64,000 nucleotides of DNA from Actinoplanes sp. SE50/110 (GCF_900119315.1 NZ_LT827010.1:2506001-2570000), one strand, 5' to 3'. Positions 38,995 to 48,378 are shown, numbered from the stretch's first letter. The notes: generated from the sequence alone by a model not told the origin. Translations and numbers: made by a program.

Positions 38995-40515
38995 TCGGTA
39001 GCGGGCGGTCCAGATGGCGGCGTTGAGGGCGGCCCAGGCCGCGCCGATGACGACCGCCGCGACGGTTTCGCTGAGGCGGCCCCAGCCCAGGTAGACCCAG
39101 CAGCCGGCGGCGGTGGTCAGGGTGCCGGCCGCGACCGTCCAGACGGTGACCTGCCAGCCCCAGCGCAGGTTGTCGGTGAGCAGCCAGGCGAGCAGGCCGA
39201 TGGCGGCGGCGGTCTGTGCGGTGGAGCCGGCCGCCATTCCGGCCAGGATGCTGGGGGCGGTGTCCAGGGGGAGGCCGCCGCCGTCGAATTCGGTGGGGGA
39301 GGGGAAGACGATGGTGCCGGCGGTGCGCCAGCCCGGGTCGAGGAGCAGGGACAGGGCGACCGCCAGGACGATGGCCGGCAGCACCGGGCCGACCGCCTCG
39401 AACAGGGCCGCCCAGAAAGAGCCGCGCAGCAGACCGCGCGCCCGGAGACCGCCCGGTCGGGAAACGCCGGGAGGAGATCCGCCCGGCTGAGAAGCGCCCG
39501 GCTGAGAAGCGCCCGGCTCAGGACCGCGGGGCCGGCGCAGGCTGCGGGCTCGGGACGGGAGCTCGGCGAGGTACATGACGGCGGGCAGGAGGCCGTGGCG
39601 CAGGCCGTCGGGGCGGCGGCGCCAGGCGAAGCGGATCAGTGCGACGACGACGGCGAAGGTGAGCGGCACCTCGGGGGCCAGGGTGCCGGCGGTGGACAGG
39701 GCGAACCAGTACCCGTCCGACGTCCACTGCCCGCGCGCCCAGGTGGTCACCGAGTCGTCGGCGGCGGCCAGGCCGCTGAAACGGACGATCGGCGGGATGA
39801 CCTCGATCAGCACCAGGGCGAGGCCGGTGAACAGGGCCAGGCTGACCGCGGCGAGCACCGCGGGGTGCCACCGGGCGACGGTGCGCCGGATCAGCGACAG
39901 GCGGCCGGGGGCGTGGACCGGGAACGGGTGTCGGCCGAGCCAGCGGCCGACCAGCAGCAGACCGACGATGATCAGGGTGAGGGCGGCCAGCGCACCGGCG
40001 GCCCGGCCGGCCCGGGCGGCGAGGGCCTGGTATCCGGCGCCGGCGAGATAGCTGGCGCCGACCATCCAGAGTGCCCAGAGGATCGCGGAGGGCGTGTGCC
40101 ACAGGGCGAAACGCCGATAGGGTACGCCGTTGCGGCCGGCCAGCCGTGGCATCAGCGTCCGCGCGCCGACCACCCACTGGCCGAGGAAGATCGCCCGTCC
40201 GCCGTACCGGGCGAAGAGCCGTTCGGCCCGCGCCCAGTGTCTGCCGGTGCGGGCCGGCGGCGTGGCACCGGTGGTGCGCGCCGCCCGCCGGTAGGCGACG
40301 GTGCCGCCGAGCAGGGCCGCGCCGATGGCGACCAGCAGGGCTGGCAGGACCGGGACGACGCCCGCGTTGGCGAGCAGCCCGGTGGCGATCAGCGCGGTCG
40401 CGGACGGCAGCACCATCCCGGCGATGATCGCGGCCTCGCCGGCGACCAGGGCGCCGACGACCGCGTAGACCAACACCGGCGGGAGCCCGCCGAGCCACTC
40501 GCCGAGCCACCCCAC
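38899..40515 (-). CDS. DedA family / PAP2-like fusion membrane protein
   Basis: A 538-residue polytopic protein. Residues 1-190 are a DedA/VTT domain: EAAIIAGMVLPSATALIATGLLA, then RYGGRAIFLGQWVVGARTLMPRLAGRNGVPYRRF, the conserved re-entrant motif. Residues 200-300 and 370-510 hold further membrane segments resembling a PAP2-type phosphatase region (DDSVTTWARGQWTSDGYW, STAQTAAAIGLLAWLL), but the KxxxxxxRP and SGH motifs are not clear, so the second half may be inactive. A Gly/Pro/Ser loop with PGASQ repeats sits at 325-360. DedA proteins move lipid carriers across the membrane. Confidence 0.75.
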   Translation of the reverse strand: MGWLGEWLGGLPPVLVYAVVGALVAGEAAIIAGMVLPSATALIATGLLANAGVVPVLPALLVAIGAALLGGTVAYRRAARTTGATPPARTGRHWARAERLFARYGGRAIFLGQWVVGARTLMPRLAGRNGVPYRRFALWHTPSAILWALWMVGASYLAGAGYQALAARAGRAAGALAALTLIIVGLLLVGRWLGRHPFPVHAPGRLSLIRRTVARWHPAVLAAVSLALFTGLALVLIEVIPPIVRFSGLAAADDSVTTWARGQWTSDGYWFALSTAGTLAPEVPLTFAVVVALIRFAWRRRPDGLRHGLLPAVMYLAELPSRARSLRRPRGPEPGASQPGASQPGGSPPGVSRPGGLRARGLLRGSFWAALFEAVGPVLPAIVLAVALSLLLDPGWRTAGTIVFPSPTEFDGGGLPLDTAPSILAGMAAGSTAQTAAAIGLLAWLLTDNLRWGWQVTVWTVAAGTLTTAAGCWVYLGWGRLSETVAAVVIGAAWAALNAAIWTARYRSAERPVLDEADQVALAVPDEGLDLLGADRPE

Positions 40516-40625
40516 CGATGTACCCCCGTTCGTCGCGCCGTACCCTTCGGACAGTAGGTGCCGGGCAGGCGGAGCGTATCCGTGAATCTCCCTGGGGATC
40601 CACGGATATCTACCTCGATAGGGGT

Positions 40626-41795
40626 TCAGTAGGTGATCGGCAGCCCGGCGTAGTTCTCCGCGAGCCCGGTCGCGCCGGCCTCGCTGGACGTCACCCAGCG
40701 CAGCTGCGACAGCTGCAGTTCGGCGTCGAACCCGTCACCCGAGGTGTGCAGCATCGTGGTCATCCACCAGGAGAAGTGGGTGCACCGCCAGACCCGCCGC
40801 TGCGCGGCCTCCGAGTACGCGTCGGCGAGCGTCGGGTTCCGCTCGCCGAGCAGGGCGACCAGCGCCCTGCCGAGCAGCGCGACGTCGGCGATCGCGAGGT
40901 TCAGTCCTTTGGCGCCGGTCGGCGGGACGATGTGCGCGGCGTCGCCGGCCAGGAAGAGATTGCCGTACCGCATCGGGGTCTGCACGTAGCTGCGCATCGG
41001 CAGCACGCTCTTGTCGGTGATCGGGCCGGGGTGGAGTTTCCAGCCGTTCTGCCCGTGGCCGAGCCGGGTGGCCAGCTCGTCCCAGATCCGGTCGTCGGAC
41101 CAGGAGGCCGGGTCGGTGCCGGTGGGCACCTGCAGGTAGAGCCGGCTGACCGTGGCCGAGCGCATCGAGTGCAGGGCGAACCCGTGCGGGTGCCAGGCGT
41201 AGATCAGCTCGTCGGTGGAGGGGGCGACGTCGGCGAGGATGCCCAACCAGGAGTACGGGTAGACCTTCTCGAACGTCTTCGCGGCCGGGACGGCGGCTCG
41301 GCTCGGCCCGAACGACCCGTCGCAGCCGGCGATGACGGCCGCGTCCAGCCGAACGCTGCGACCGGACCTGTCGGAAAAGGTCACGAAGGGGCGATCGGCG
41401 TCCACATCGTGCAGCCGGACCTCGGTCACCTCGTAGTGGATCTCCTGCCCGGCCGCGCGGCGGGCGGCGATCAGGTCCTTCTGCACCTCGGTCTGCCCGT
41501 AGACCCAGACCGACCGGCCGGTCAGGTTCACGAAGTCGAGATGGTGCCGTTCGTGCGGCCACTGCAGGTGGATCCCGCGGTGCTCGTCCCCCTCGGCGCG
41601 CAGCCGAGCGCCGAGCCCCACCGATTCCAGCAGCTCGACGCTGGAGTGCTCGAGGATGCCGGCCCGGATCCGGGCCGCGACGTACTCCTCGGAGCGGGTC
41701 TCCAGGACCACGGAGTCGATGCCTCCCAGGGCGAGCAGGTGGGAGAGAAGCAGGCCCGCCGGGCCCGCGCCGATGATGGCGACCTGGGTACGCAT
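40626..41795 (-). CDS. pobA: 4-hydroxybenzoate 3-monooxygenase
   Basis: A 389-residue flavoprotein hydroxylase, close to the usual 394. It has the FAD GAGPAG loop (9-14), the PobA-like RAGILEHSSVELLESVG, the DG motif GCDGSFG, and the second FAD motif GDAAHIVPPTGAKGLNLAIADV. It hydroxylates 4-hydroxybenzoate to protocatechuate with NAD(P)H and oxygen. ATG 41795 has a GAAGGTGG site and directly precedes the flavin fold. It follows the IclR gene on the same strand and feeds the divergent pcaHGBL operon. A 15-bp inverted repeat lies 45 bases upstream of the start. Confidence 0.93.
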   Translation of the reverse strand: MRTQVAIIGAGPAGLLLSHLLALGGIDSVVLETRSEEYVAARIRAGILEHSSVELLESVGLGARLRAEGDEHRGIHLQWPHERHHLDFVNLTGRSVWVYGQTEVQKDLIAARRAAGQEIHYEVTEVRLHDVDADRPFVTFSDRSGRSVRLDAAVIAGCDGSFGPSRAAVPAAKTFEKVYPYSWLGILADVAPSTDELIYAWHPHGFALHSMRSATVSRLYLQVPTGTDPASWSDDRIWDELATRLGHGQNGWKLHPGPITDKSVLPMRSYVQTPMRYGNLFLAGDAAHIVPPTGAKGLNLAIADVALLGRALVALLGERNPTLADAYSEAAQRRVWRCTHFSWWMTTMLHTSGDGFDAELQLSQLRWVTSSEAGATGLAENYAGLPITY

Positions 41796-41835
41796 GCCCA
41801 CCACCTTCAGCGGCGGACGGCTCCCGGGCAAGGGC

Positions 41836-42576
41836 CTATTTCCACTGGACGGAAGTCAGCGTGCGTCCGATCCCGCGCGCCGCGACCTGCAACGCCGACA
41901 CCATCCGGGGCAGCTGCCGGCGCAGATCCGGCACCACCATGCCGAGCGCGGCGACCACGTCGTCGCCGTTGCGCACCGGCACCGCCACCGAGCAGGCGCC
42001 CGGGCTCATCTCCTCGCCGGTGGTGGCGTACCCGTCGGCCCGGACCCGGCGCAGTTGTTCCAGCAGACGGGCCGGCTGGGTCACGGTGTACGCGGTCACC
42101 CTGGTCAGCTTCTGCAGCGCCGCACCCAGCACGTCGTCCGGCGCGTACGCCAGCAGCACCTTGCCGACCCCGGTCGCGTGCAGCGGCAACCGCGAGCCGA
42201 TCTTGCTGATCACCGGCACCGACTCGTGCCCGCCCAGCCGGTCGACGTAGAGCACCTCCAGCCCGTCCCGGACGGCCAGGTGCACGGTGGCCAGGGTGGC
42301 GCCGTACAGGTCGTGCAGGAACGGGCCGGCCGCGGTGCGCAGCTCGCTCTGCACCGGGGCGAGCAGGCCGAGCTGCCAGACCCGCCGCCCGATCACGTAC
42401 TCCCCGGTCGGCTCCCGGGACAGCGCGCCCCAGGTGCGCAGCTCGGCGACGAGCCGGTGCGCGGTGGTCAGCGGGGTGCCGGAGCGCCGCGCCAGGTCGC
42501 TGAGGGTGAGGCTGCGGTGCTCGGCGTCGAACGCGCCGAGCAGGTCCAGCGCCCGGCCGGTGACGCTCCTGGCCAT
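41836..42576 (-). CDS. IclR family regulator of 4-hydroxybenzoate/protocatechuate genes (PobR/PcaR-like)
   Basis: A 246-residue regulator; ATG 42576 follows GGAAGGGA. N-terminal winged HTH (LTLSDLARRSGTPLTTAHRLVAEL) and C-terminal effector domain (SRLPLHATGVGKVLLAYAP; GEEMSPGACSVAVPVRNG). It lies between pobA and the divergent pca operon, the standard place for PcaR/PcaU/PobR activators, and matching inverted repeats flank it on both sides. Its 3' end contains the repeat upstream of pobA, so coding and regulatory sequence overlap there. Confidence 0.9.
   Translation of the reverse strand: MARSVTGRALDLLGAFDAEHRSLTLSDLARRSGTPLTTAHRLVAELRTWGALSREPTGEYVIGRRVWQLGLLAPVQSELRTAAGPFLHDLYGATLATVHLAVRDGLEVLYVDRLGGHESVPVISKIGSRLPLHATGVGKVLLAYAPDDVLGAALQKLTRVTAYTVTQPARLLEQLRRVRADGYATTGEEMSPGACSVAVPVRNGDDVVAALGMVVPDLRRQLPRMVSALQVAARGIGRTLTSVQWK
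41840..41854. promoter_or_regulatory. Candidate IclR operator upstream of pobA
   Basis: TTCC-n7-GGAA (TTCCACTGGACGGAA), inside the last codons of the IclR gene and 45 bases upstream of the pobA start. It matches the site at 42586-42600 at 13 of 15 positions. Confidence 0.55.
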
Positions 42577-42584
42577 CGCGGTCC

Positions 42585-42601
42585 CTTCCGTTGAGTGGAA
42601 G
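42585..42601. promoter_or_regulatory. Candidate IclR operator in the regulator-pcaH intergenic region
   Basis: CTTCC-n7-GGAAG; its reverse complement core TTCCACTCAACGGAA matches the pobA-side site at 13 of 15 positions. It sits just upstream of the regulator's ribosome site and about 50 bases before the expected pcaH start of transcription, a good place for an activator. Confidence 0.55.
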
Positions 42602-42632
42602 CCGAGTATCGCCTCCGGGGGCGGTGAGCGCC

Positions 42633-42646
42633 TAGCGTCCCCCTGG
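42633..42646 (+). promoter_or_regulatory. pcaH -10 box with probable leaderless start
   Basis: TAGCGT at 42633-42638 would start transcription about at the GTG start codon of pcaH (42646). No recognisable -35 box is present, which fits activation by the IclR protein. Confidence 0.45.
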
Positions 42647-43392
42647 TGAACACCCAGGCCGACATCAGTCAGGAGATCGAGGCGGCGGCCCGGCAGTCGA
42701 GTGGCCCCCAGCCCCGGATCGACTATCCGCCGTACCGCAGCAGCGTCCTGCGGCATCCGCAGCAGCCGCCGCAGCCGATCGACCCGGAGTCGGTCGAGCT
42801 GTGGGCCCCGGCGTTCGGGCACCGCGACGTCGCCGACGACGAGGCGGACCTGACCATCCAGCACGCCGGCACCCCGCTCGGCGAGCGGATCGTGGTGACC
42901 GGCCGGGTGCTCGACGGCGACGGCCGCCCGGTCGCCCACCAACTGGTCGAGGTGTGGCAGGCGAACGCCGCGGGGCGCTACCGCCACCAGCGTGACCAGC
43001 ATCCGGCGCCGCACGACCCGAACTTCACCGGGGTGGGCCGGTGCCTGACCGACGCGGACGGCAACTACCGCTTCCAGACGATCAAGCCCGGGCCGTATCC
43101 GTGGCGCAACCACCGGAACGCGTGGCGTCCCGCGCACATCCACTTCTCGCTGTTCGGGACCGAATTCACCCAGCGCGTGGTGACCCAGATGTACTTCCCG
43201 GGCGATCCGCTGTGCGCGCTCGACCCGATCTACCAGTCGATCACCGATCCGAAGTCCCGGGAGCTGCTGATCGCCCGGTACGACCACGACCTGACCACCC
43301 CGGAGTGGAGCCTCGGCTACCGTTGGGACATCGTGCTCACCGGCAGCCACCGCACTCCGCTCGACACGCTCGACCCCGAGGACCACGCATGA
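42646..43392 (+). CDS. pcaH: Protocatechuate 3,4-dioxygenase beta subunit
   Basis: A 248-residue intradiol dioxygenase subunit. The non-haem iron ligands are all present: Y112 (GRYRHQ), Y151 (GPYPW), H164 and H166 (WRPAHIHFS). The N-terminal PPYRSSVLRHP segment is typical of PcaH. With PcaG it cleaves protocatechuate to 3-carboxy-cis,cis-muconate. The gene probably has a leaderless GTG start and overlaps pcaG by four bases. Confidence 0.95.
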   Translation: MNTQADISQEIEAAARQSSGPQPRIDYPPYRSSVLRHPQQPPQPIDPESVELWAPAFGHRDVADDEADLTIQHAGTPLGERIVVTGRVLDGDGRPVAHQLVEVWQANAAGRYRHQRDQHPAPHDPNFTGVGRCLTDADGNYRFQTIKPGPYPWRNHRNAWRPAHIHFSLFGTEFTQRVVTQMYFPGDPLCALDPIYQSITDPKSRELLIARYDHDLTTPEWSLGYRWDIVLTGSHRTPLDTLDPEDHA

Positions 43393-43952
43393 CCGCGGCA
43401 CCGGGCCAGACCGTCGGCCCCTTCTTCCACCTGGGTCTGGAATATCCGGGGATGAACGAGCTGGTGCCCCCGGCGCATCCCCGGGCGGTGCGGTTGCACG
43501 GCCGGGTGACCGACGGCGCCGGCGAACCGGTGCCGGACGCGATGATCGAGATCTGGCAGGCCGACCCGCAGGGGCACGTCGTGCGGCAGCCCGGGTCGTT
43601 GCGCCGTGACGGGTGGACGTTCACCGGCTGGGGCCGGGCCGCCACCGATCCGGACGGCCGTTACCGGTTCGCCACCGTGGAGCCGGGCCGGACCACCCCG
43701 GAACGCCCGGCGTTCTTCGCGGTGACGGTTTTCGCCCGCGGCCTGCTGGACCGGTTGTTCACCCGCGCCTACCTCCCCGACGATCCGGCCGCGCTGGCCG
43801 CCGACCCGCTGCTGGCCGCGGTCGACCCGGCCCGCCGCGACACGCTGATCGCCCGGCGCGACGAGCAGGGCCTGATCTTCGACGTCCGGCTGCAGGGCGC
43901 GGGGGAGACGGTCTTCGTGACCTATCCCCGCCTGCGGGACGCCTGGGCATGA
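43389..43952 (+). CDS. pcaG: Protocatechuate 3,4-dioxygenase alpha subunit
   Basis: A 187-residue subunit with the PcaG N-terminus GQTVGPFFHLGLEYP and the intradiol core GRVTDGAGEPVPDAMIEIWQADPQG. It lacks the iron ligands, as expected of the alpha chain, and completes the active site of PcaH. The ATG overlaps the pcaH stop (ATGA), ensuring equal synthesis. The pcaB start follows 6 bases after the stop. Confidence 0.95.
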   Translation: MTAAPGQTVGPFFHLGLEYPGMNELVPPAHPRAVRLHGRVTDGAGEPVPDAMIEIWQADPQGHVVRQPGSLRRDGWTFTGWGRAATDPDGRYRFATVEPGRTTPERPAFFAVTVFARGLLDRLFTRAYLPDDPAALAADPLLAAVDPARRDTLIARRDEQGLIFDVRLQGAGETVFVTYPRLRDAWA

Positions 43953-43958
43953 GTCTCG

Positions 43959-45188
43959 GTGGGTGATCTGCTGTGGCCCGGCGACCACCGGGCCGGTGAC
44001 CTGCTCACCGACGCGGCCGTGGTGACCGTGATGATCCGGGTCGAGCACGCCTGGCTCACCGCGCTCGCCGAGACCGGCCTGGCCCGCATCACCGTCCCCG
44101 CGCCGGACGAGCTGGCCGGCCTGGTCACCCCGGACGACCTGCCCGCCCTGGCCCGGGACGCGGAGTCGGGCGGCAACCCGCTGATCCCGCTGCTCAAGCT
44201 GCTCCGGGCCCGGTTGCGCGGCCGCAACACCGCCGCCGCGGGATGGCTGCACAAGGGCCTGACCAGCCAGGACGTCGTCGACACGGCGATCGTGCTGGGC
44301 CTGCGTGAGGCGGTCGCCCGGGTCCGCGGCGCGCTGCTGGCCCAGACCGGCGCGCTGTCCCGGCTGGCCGACGAGCACCGGGAGACCCGGATGGCCGGGC
44401 GGACGCTCACCCAGCACGCCGTCCCGATCACCTTCGGACTGAAGGCGGCCGGCTGGCTGACCGGGGTCCTCGACGCCCGCGACCAGCTGGCCGCCGCGGC
44501 GCACCTGCCGATCCAGGTCGGCGGCGCGGCCGGCAGCCTGGCCGCCCCGGTCGCCCTGGCCGGTGACCCGGTCCGGGCGGCCGAGCTGGTCGCGGTCGCC
44601 GCCCGCGAGCTCGGCCTGCCGCAGCGCTTCCCGTGGCAGACCAGCCGGGCCCCGCTCACCCGGGTCGCCGACGCGTTCGTGACCTGCACCGACGCGTGGG
44701 GCCGGATCGCCAACGACGTGCTGGTCGGCTCCCGGCCGGAGATCCACGAGCTGATCGAGGGCGGTGCCGAGGGCAAGGGCGGCTCGTCGGCGATGCCGAA
44801 CAAGCGGAACCCGGTGCACGCCGTGCTGATCAAGCGGGCCGCACTGGCCGGGCCGCCGCTGGCCGCGCTGATCCACGCGGGCGCGGCGGCCGCCGTCGAC
44901 GAACGCCCGGACGGCGGCTGGCACGTCGAGTGGTCCACCCTGCGCACCCTCGCCCGGCACACGGTGACCGCCGGGGCGCAGACCGCCGAGCTGCTCGCCG
45001 GCCTGCGCGTGGACACCGGCCGGATGCTGGCCACCCTGCACGATGCGCGGCCGGAAATCGACGCGGAACAGCAGTCGATCACCCCGGGCGTCGCTCCGGA
45101 CCAGCCCTATCTCGGCGCCACCGACGCGATCATCGACGCCGCTCTGGCCCGCGCCACGGCCGCACCGGAGAAGGGACTCTCGTGCTGA
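43959..45188 (+). CDS. pcaB: 3-carboxy-cis,cis-muconate cycloisomerase
   Basis: A 409-residue fumarase/aspartase superfamily protein. The signature loop GSSAMPNKRNPVHAV is complete, and TSQDVVDTAIVLGLREAV and RTLTQHAVPITFG are the other two conserved regions. GTG 43959 gives the usual N-terminus LLWPGDHRAGDL. It closes 3-carboxymuconate to 4-carboxymuconolactone. The gene overlaps pcaL by seven bases. Confidence 0.93.
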   Translation: MGDLLWPGDHRAGDLLTDAAVVTVMIRVEHAWLTALAETGLARITVPAPDELAGLVTPDDLPALARDAESGGNPLIPLLKLLRARLRGRNTAAAGWLHKGLTSQDVVDTAIVLGLREAVARVRGALLAQTGALSRLADEHRETRMAGRTLTQHAVPITFGLKAAGWLTGVLDARDQLAAAAHLPIQVGGAAGSLAAPVALAGDPVRAAELVAVAARELGLPQRFPWQTSRAPLTRVADAFVTCTDAWGRIANDVLVGSRPEIHELIEGGAEGKGGSSAMPNKRNPVHAVLIKRAALAGPPLAALIHAGAAAAVDERPDGGWHVEWSTLRTLARHTVTAGAQTAELLAGLRVDTGRMLATLHDARPEIDAEQQSITPGVAPDQPYLGATDAIIDAALARATAAPEKGLSC

Positions 45189-46294
45189 CCGCGACCGTCT
45201 TCACCGACGCCCCCGATCGCCCGCTCCTGCTGCTCGGCTCCTCGGTCGGCACCTCGGCCGAGACCCTCTGGGCGGACTGCGCGTCCCGTCTGTACGGCCG
45301 CTACCACGTGGTCGGCTTCGACCTGCCCGGCCACGGCCGCAGCGCCCCGTCCGACGCGCCGTTCACCATCCCCGACCTGGCCCGAGCGGTCCTCGACCTG
45401 GCCGACAGGCTGCGGCCGGGCGAGAGTTTCCGGTTCGGCGGCGACTCGATCGGCGGCGCGATCGGCCTGCAGCTGCTGCTCGACGCGCCCGAGCGGGTGA
45501 CCGCCGCCGTGCTGCTCTGCACCGGGGCCAGGATCGGTCAGCCGGAGGCCTGGCACGAGCGCGCCGCGCTGGTCCGGGCGGAGGGTGTCGAAGCGGTCGT
45601 CGCCGGGTCCGACGACCGCTGGTTCGGCGCCGGCTTCCCGGCGGCCGGCCGCGAGCCGCTGCTGCGGGCGCTGCGCGCGACCGATGCCGAGAGCTATGCC
45701 CGCTGCTGCGAGGCGCTGGCGCGATTCGACGTACGCCATCGGCTCGCCGAGATCGCCACCCCGGTGCTCGCCGTGGCCGGTGGTCAGGACCGGCCGACGC
45801 CCGCCGACGGCCTGCGCCTGATCGCCGACGGTGTGCTGCACGGCCGGCTGGTCATCCTCGACGGGGTCGCCCACCTGGCCCCGGCCGAGTCCCCGGAGGT
45901 GGTCGCGTTCCTGCTCGACCAGCACTTCGACGAGCTCCGCGCGGCCGGCAGCACGGTTCGCCGGGAGGTCCTCGGGGCCGCCCACGTCGATCGGGCGACC
46001 GCCGGGACCACCGCGTTCACCCGCGACTTCCAGGATCTGATCACCCGGTACGCCTGGGGCGAGATCTGGACCCGGCCCGGCCTGGACCGGCGCAGCCGTT
46101 CGGTGGTGACGCTGACCGCGCTGGTCGCTCTCGGACATCACGAGGAGCTGGCCATGCACGTGCGCGCCGCCCACACGAACGGCCTCACCGTCGACGAAAT
46201 CAAGGAGGTGCTGTTGCAGACCGCGATCTACTGCGGGGTGCCCGCCGCCAACACCGCCTTCCGGATCGCGCAGCGGGTCCTCGACGAGATCTGA
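45182..46294 (+). CDS. pcaL: Fused 3-oxoadipate enol-lactonase / 4-carboxymuconolactone decarboxylase
   Basis: A 370-residue fusion, the actinobacterial PcaL arrangement. Residues 1-250 are an alpha/beta hydrolase (PcaD): oxyanion GSSVGTS, nucleophile GGDSIGG, acid in GGQDRPTP and His in VAHLAP. Residues 255-370 are the CMD domain (PcaC): FQDLITRYAWGEIWTRPGLDRRSRSVVTL, then HVRAAHTNGLTVDEIKEVLLQ. It carries out the last two steps to 3-oxoadipate. The later enzymes PcaI, PcaJ and PcaF are not in this window; a convergent phospholipase gene follows 7 bases after the stop. Confidence 0.93.
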   Translation: MLTATVFTDAPDRPLLLLGSSVGTSAETLWADCASRLYGRYHVVGFDLPGHGRSAPSDAPFTIPDLARAVLDLADRLRPGESFRFGGDSIGGAIGLQLLLDAPERVTAAVLLCTGARIGQPEAWHERAALVRAEGVEAVVAGSDDRWFGAGFPAAGREPLLRALRATDAESYARCCEALARFDVRHRLAEIATPVLAVAGGQDRPTPADGLRLIADGVLHGRLVILDGVAHLAPAESPEVVAFLLDQHFDELRAAGSTVRREVLGAAHVDRATAGTTAFTRDFQDLITRYAWGEIWTRPGLDRRSRSVVTLTALVALGHHEELAMHVRAAHTNGLTVDEIKEVLLQTAIYCGVPAANTAFRIAQRVLDEI

Positions 46295-46301
46295 TCAGGG
46301 G

Positions 46302-48230
46302 TCACCGGTACACGCGGCCGGCGAACCGGCGGCCGAACCCGTCACCCACGCTGGCCGTCACCGTATAGTCGTACCGACCGGCCAGCGTGCTGAGCGTGAG
46401 GGTCGAGCTCCCGCCGGCCGCCACGGTCACGGTGCGCACCGGGCCGCTGGACGCCCCGTACACCTGGTTGTTGCCGATCGTGAAGGTGGTCGCCACCGTG
46501 CCCTGATTGGTCAGCGTGAGGGTCAGCCCCATCGCGCCGTCCTCGACCACGGACGCCTCGGGGTGCGCCTTCGTGGTGTTCGTCCAGGTCCGCACGTCGC
46601 CGGTGAATCCGCGCAGGTAGCCGTCCGGTCCGTGGAGGTCGACGTCGTACGGGCCGCCGCCGTAGGTGAGCGCACTGAAGTAGTCCGACACCGTCGCGCC
46701 CGCCGCCGCCGTGTACTGCCACGTCTGATATTTACGGAAATTGACGGTGTACGCGGTGAGCCCCGCCCCGATCGACCCGGAGTTCACCGTCTTGAACCAG
46801 AACCGGTTCGTGGCGGTGTCCGTCCACGACGTGGTGGTCAACCGGTATCCGATCGGGTTCGCCGGCCGGTCCCCGGTCTCCTGCCCGGGCAGCGTCGAAC
46901 TGGTCGGCGCGGTCGCGTCCGGCAGGCTGTCCTGCTGGGTGCAGGCCGCCACCAGGGCCGCGGTGTCCGGCAGCGACGGGAACGTGGTGACCTTCGAGGT
47001 GAAGTCGAACGCCGAGGTCAGGTCGCCGCAGACGGTCCGCCGCCAGGCCGAGATGTTGGTCTCCCGCACGCCGGTCCAGAGCTCGACGAACCGGATCGGC
47101 GAGGTGTGGTCGAACACCTCGGAGCAGACCCGCCCGCCGGTGCTCCACGGTGAGATGACCGTCATCGGCACCCGCGGGCCCAGCCCGATCGGATTGCCGC
47201 CGATGAACTCGTCCGCGGTGCCGGCCGGCGGAACCGGCGGCGCGACGTGGTCGAAGAAGCCGTCGTTCTCGTCGAAGTTGAGGAACATGACCGTGCCGGC
47301 CCACACGTCCGGGTACGCGGCCAGGGCGGACAGGAAGCCCTGCACGAAGTCGGCGCCGTAGGCCGGCGGGTACTGCGGGTGCTCGCTCTTGGCCGCGGGC
47401 GCCACCACCCAGGACACCTGCGGCAGCGTACCGGCGGCCAGGTCGGCGGTGAACGCGCCGAGCGCCGAGGCCGCCTTGAGCAGCCCGCGCTGGTACAGCG
47501 GCGAGGTGGTGGCGGCGTTCCGGAACTGGGTGAACCAGGCCAGCGGGTTGTCGTCGTAGTTGTCCGCCTCCTGGTAGACCCGCCAGCTGACCCCGGCCTT
47601 CTGCAGCCGCTCCGGATACGTCGTCCAGGAGTAGCCGGCCTCGGTGTTGTCGGTGACCGGCCCGCCGTGCCCGCCGTTCGGGTCGATCGTGCAGGACCAC
47701 TGGTAGAGCCGGTTCGGGTTGGTCGGGCCCTGCACCGAGCAGTGGTACTGGTCGCAGATGGTGAACGCGTCGGCCAGCGCGTACTGCCACGGGATGTCGG
47801 CGCGGGTGTAGTAACCCATGGTCTTCTCGGTCTTGGCCGGGATCCAGTTGTCGTACTTCCCGCTGTTCCACGCCGAGTGCGTGCCCGACCAGGAGTGGTC
47901 CAGATCGGAGATGCGCTGCGCGTCGGTCTTGGTGGTGTCCAGCCGCCAGGGCAGCAGCACGGTGCCGGTCGCGCGCTTCTGGTGCCACACGTCCGAGCCG
48001 GACGGGAAGCGCAGCAGGCTGGTGTCGGCGAAGCCGCGCACCCCGGAGAGCTTGCCGAAGTAGTGGTCGAACGACCGGTTCTCCTGCATGAAGATGATGA
48101 CGTGCTGCACCTGGTCGAGGCTGCCGGCCGCCTGGGCCGGAAGCGAGGGCAGGGCAGCGGGGCCGAGGGCGGCGCCACCACCGGCCGCGGCGGCGGCGCC
48201 GAGCAGGGCCCGGCGGGAGATCGGAGACAT
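46302..48230 (-). CDS. Tat-exported phospholipase C (phosphocholine-preferring type)
   Basis: A 642-residue protein. A twin-arginine signal (SRRALLGAAAAAGGG) precedes the acid phosphatase-like catalytic domain: VIIFMQENRSFDHYFG (50-59 core), later FLNFDENDGFFDHVAPP and EVFDHTSPIRF, the metal-binding segments of the bacterial phospholipase C family. The C-terminus has the two small DUF756-type domains (FRKYQTWQYTAAAGATVSDYF; GAMGLTLTLTNQGTVATTF). It would cleave phosphatidylcholine or sphingomyelin outside the cell, perhaps for phosphate. ATG 48230 is chosen to place the Tat motif at the N-terminus. Confidence 0.9.
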   Translation of the reverse strand: MSPISRRALLGAAAAAGGGAALGPAALPSLPAQAAGSLDQVQHVIIFMQENRSFDHYFGKLSGVRGFADTSLLRFPSGSDVWHQKRATGTVLLPWRLDTTKTDAQRISDLDHSWSGTHSAWNSGKYDNWIPAKTEKTMGYYTRADIPWQYALADAFTICDQYHCSVQGPTNPNRLYQWSCTIDPNGGHGGPVTDNTEAGYSWTTYPERLQKAGVSWRVYQEADNYDDNPLAWFTQFRNAATTSPLYQRGLLKAASALGAFTADLAAGTLPQVSWVVAPAAKSEHPQYPPAYGADFVQGFLSALAAYPDVWAGTVMFLNFDENDGFFDHVAPPVPPAGTADEFIGGNPIGLGPRVPMTVISPWSTGGRVCSEVFDHTSPIRFVELWTGVRETNISAWRRTVCGDLTSAFDFTSKVTTFPSLPDTAALVAACTQQDSLPDATAPTSSTLPGQETGDRPANPIGYRLTTTSWTDTATNRFWFKTVNSGSIGAGLTAYTVNFRKYQTWQYTAAAGATVSDYFSALTYGGGPYDVDLHGPDGYLRGFTGDVRTWTNTTKAHPEASVVEDGAMGLTLTLTNQGTVATTFTIGNNQVYGASSGPVRTVTVAAGGSSTLTLSTLAGRYDYTVTASVGDGFGRRFAGRVYR

Positions 48231-48378
48231 GGCGCCGAGCATATCGATCACATACGACGGAACCATCGGCGAACGTCGACAGCCGGGTGAGCATCCGGGC
48301 CGACGGCCCTGGCAGCGGTCATCCGGGGCGCGCGGATAATCGGATGCCGTGCCGGGACGCCCGTCCTAGGTTGTGGGG

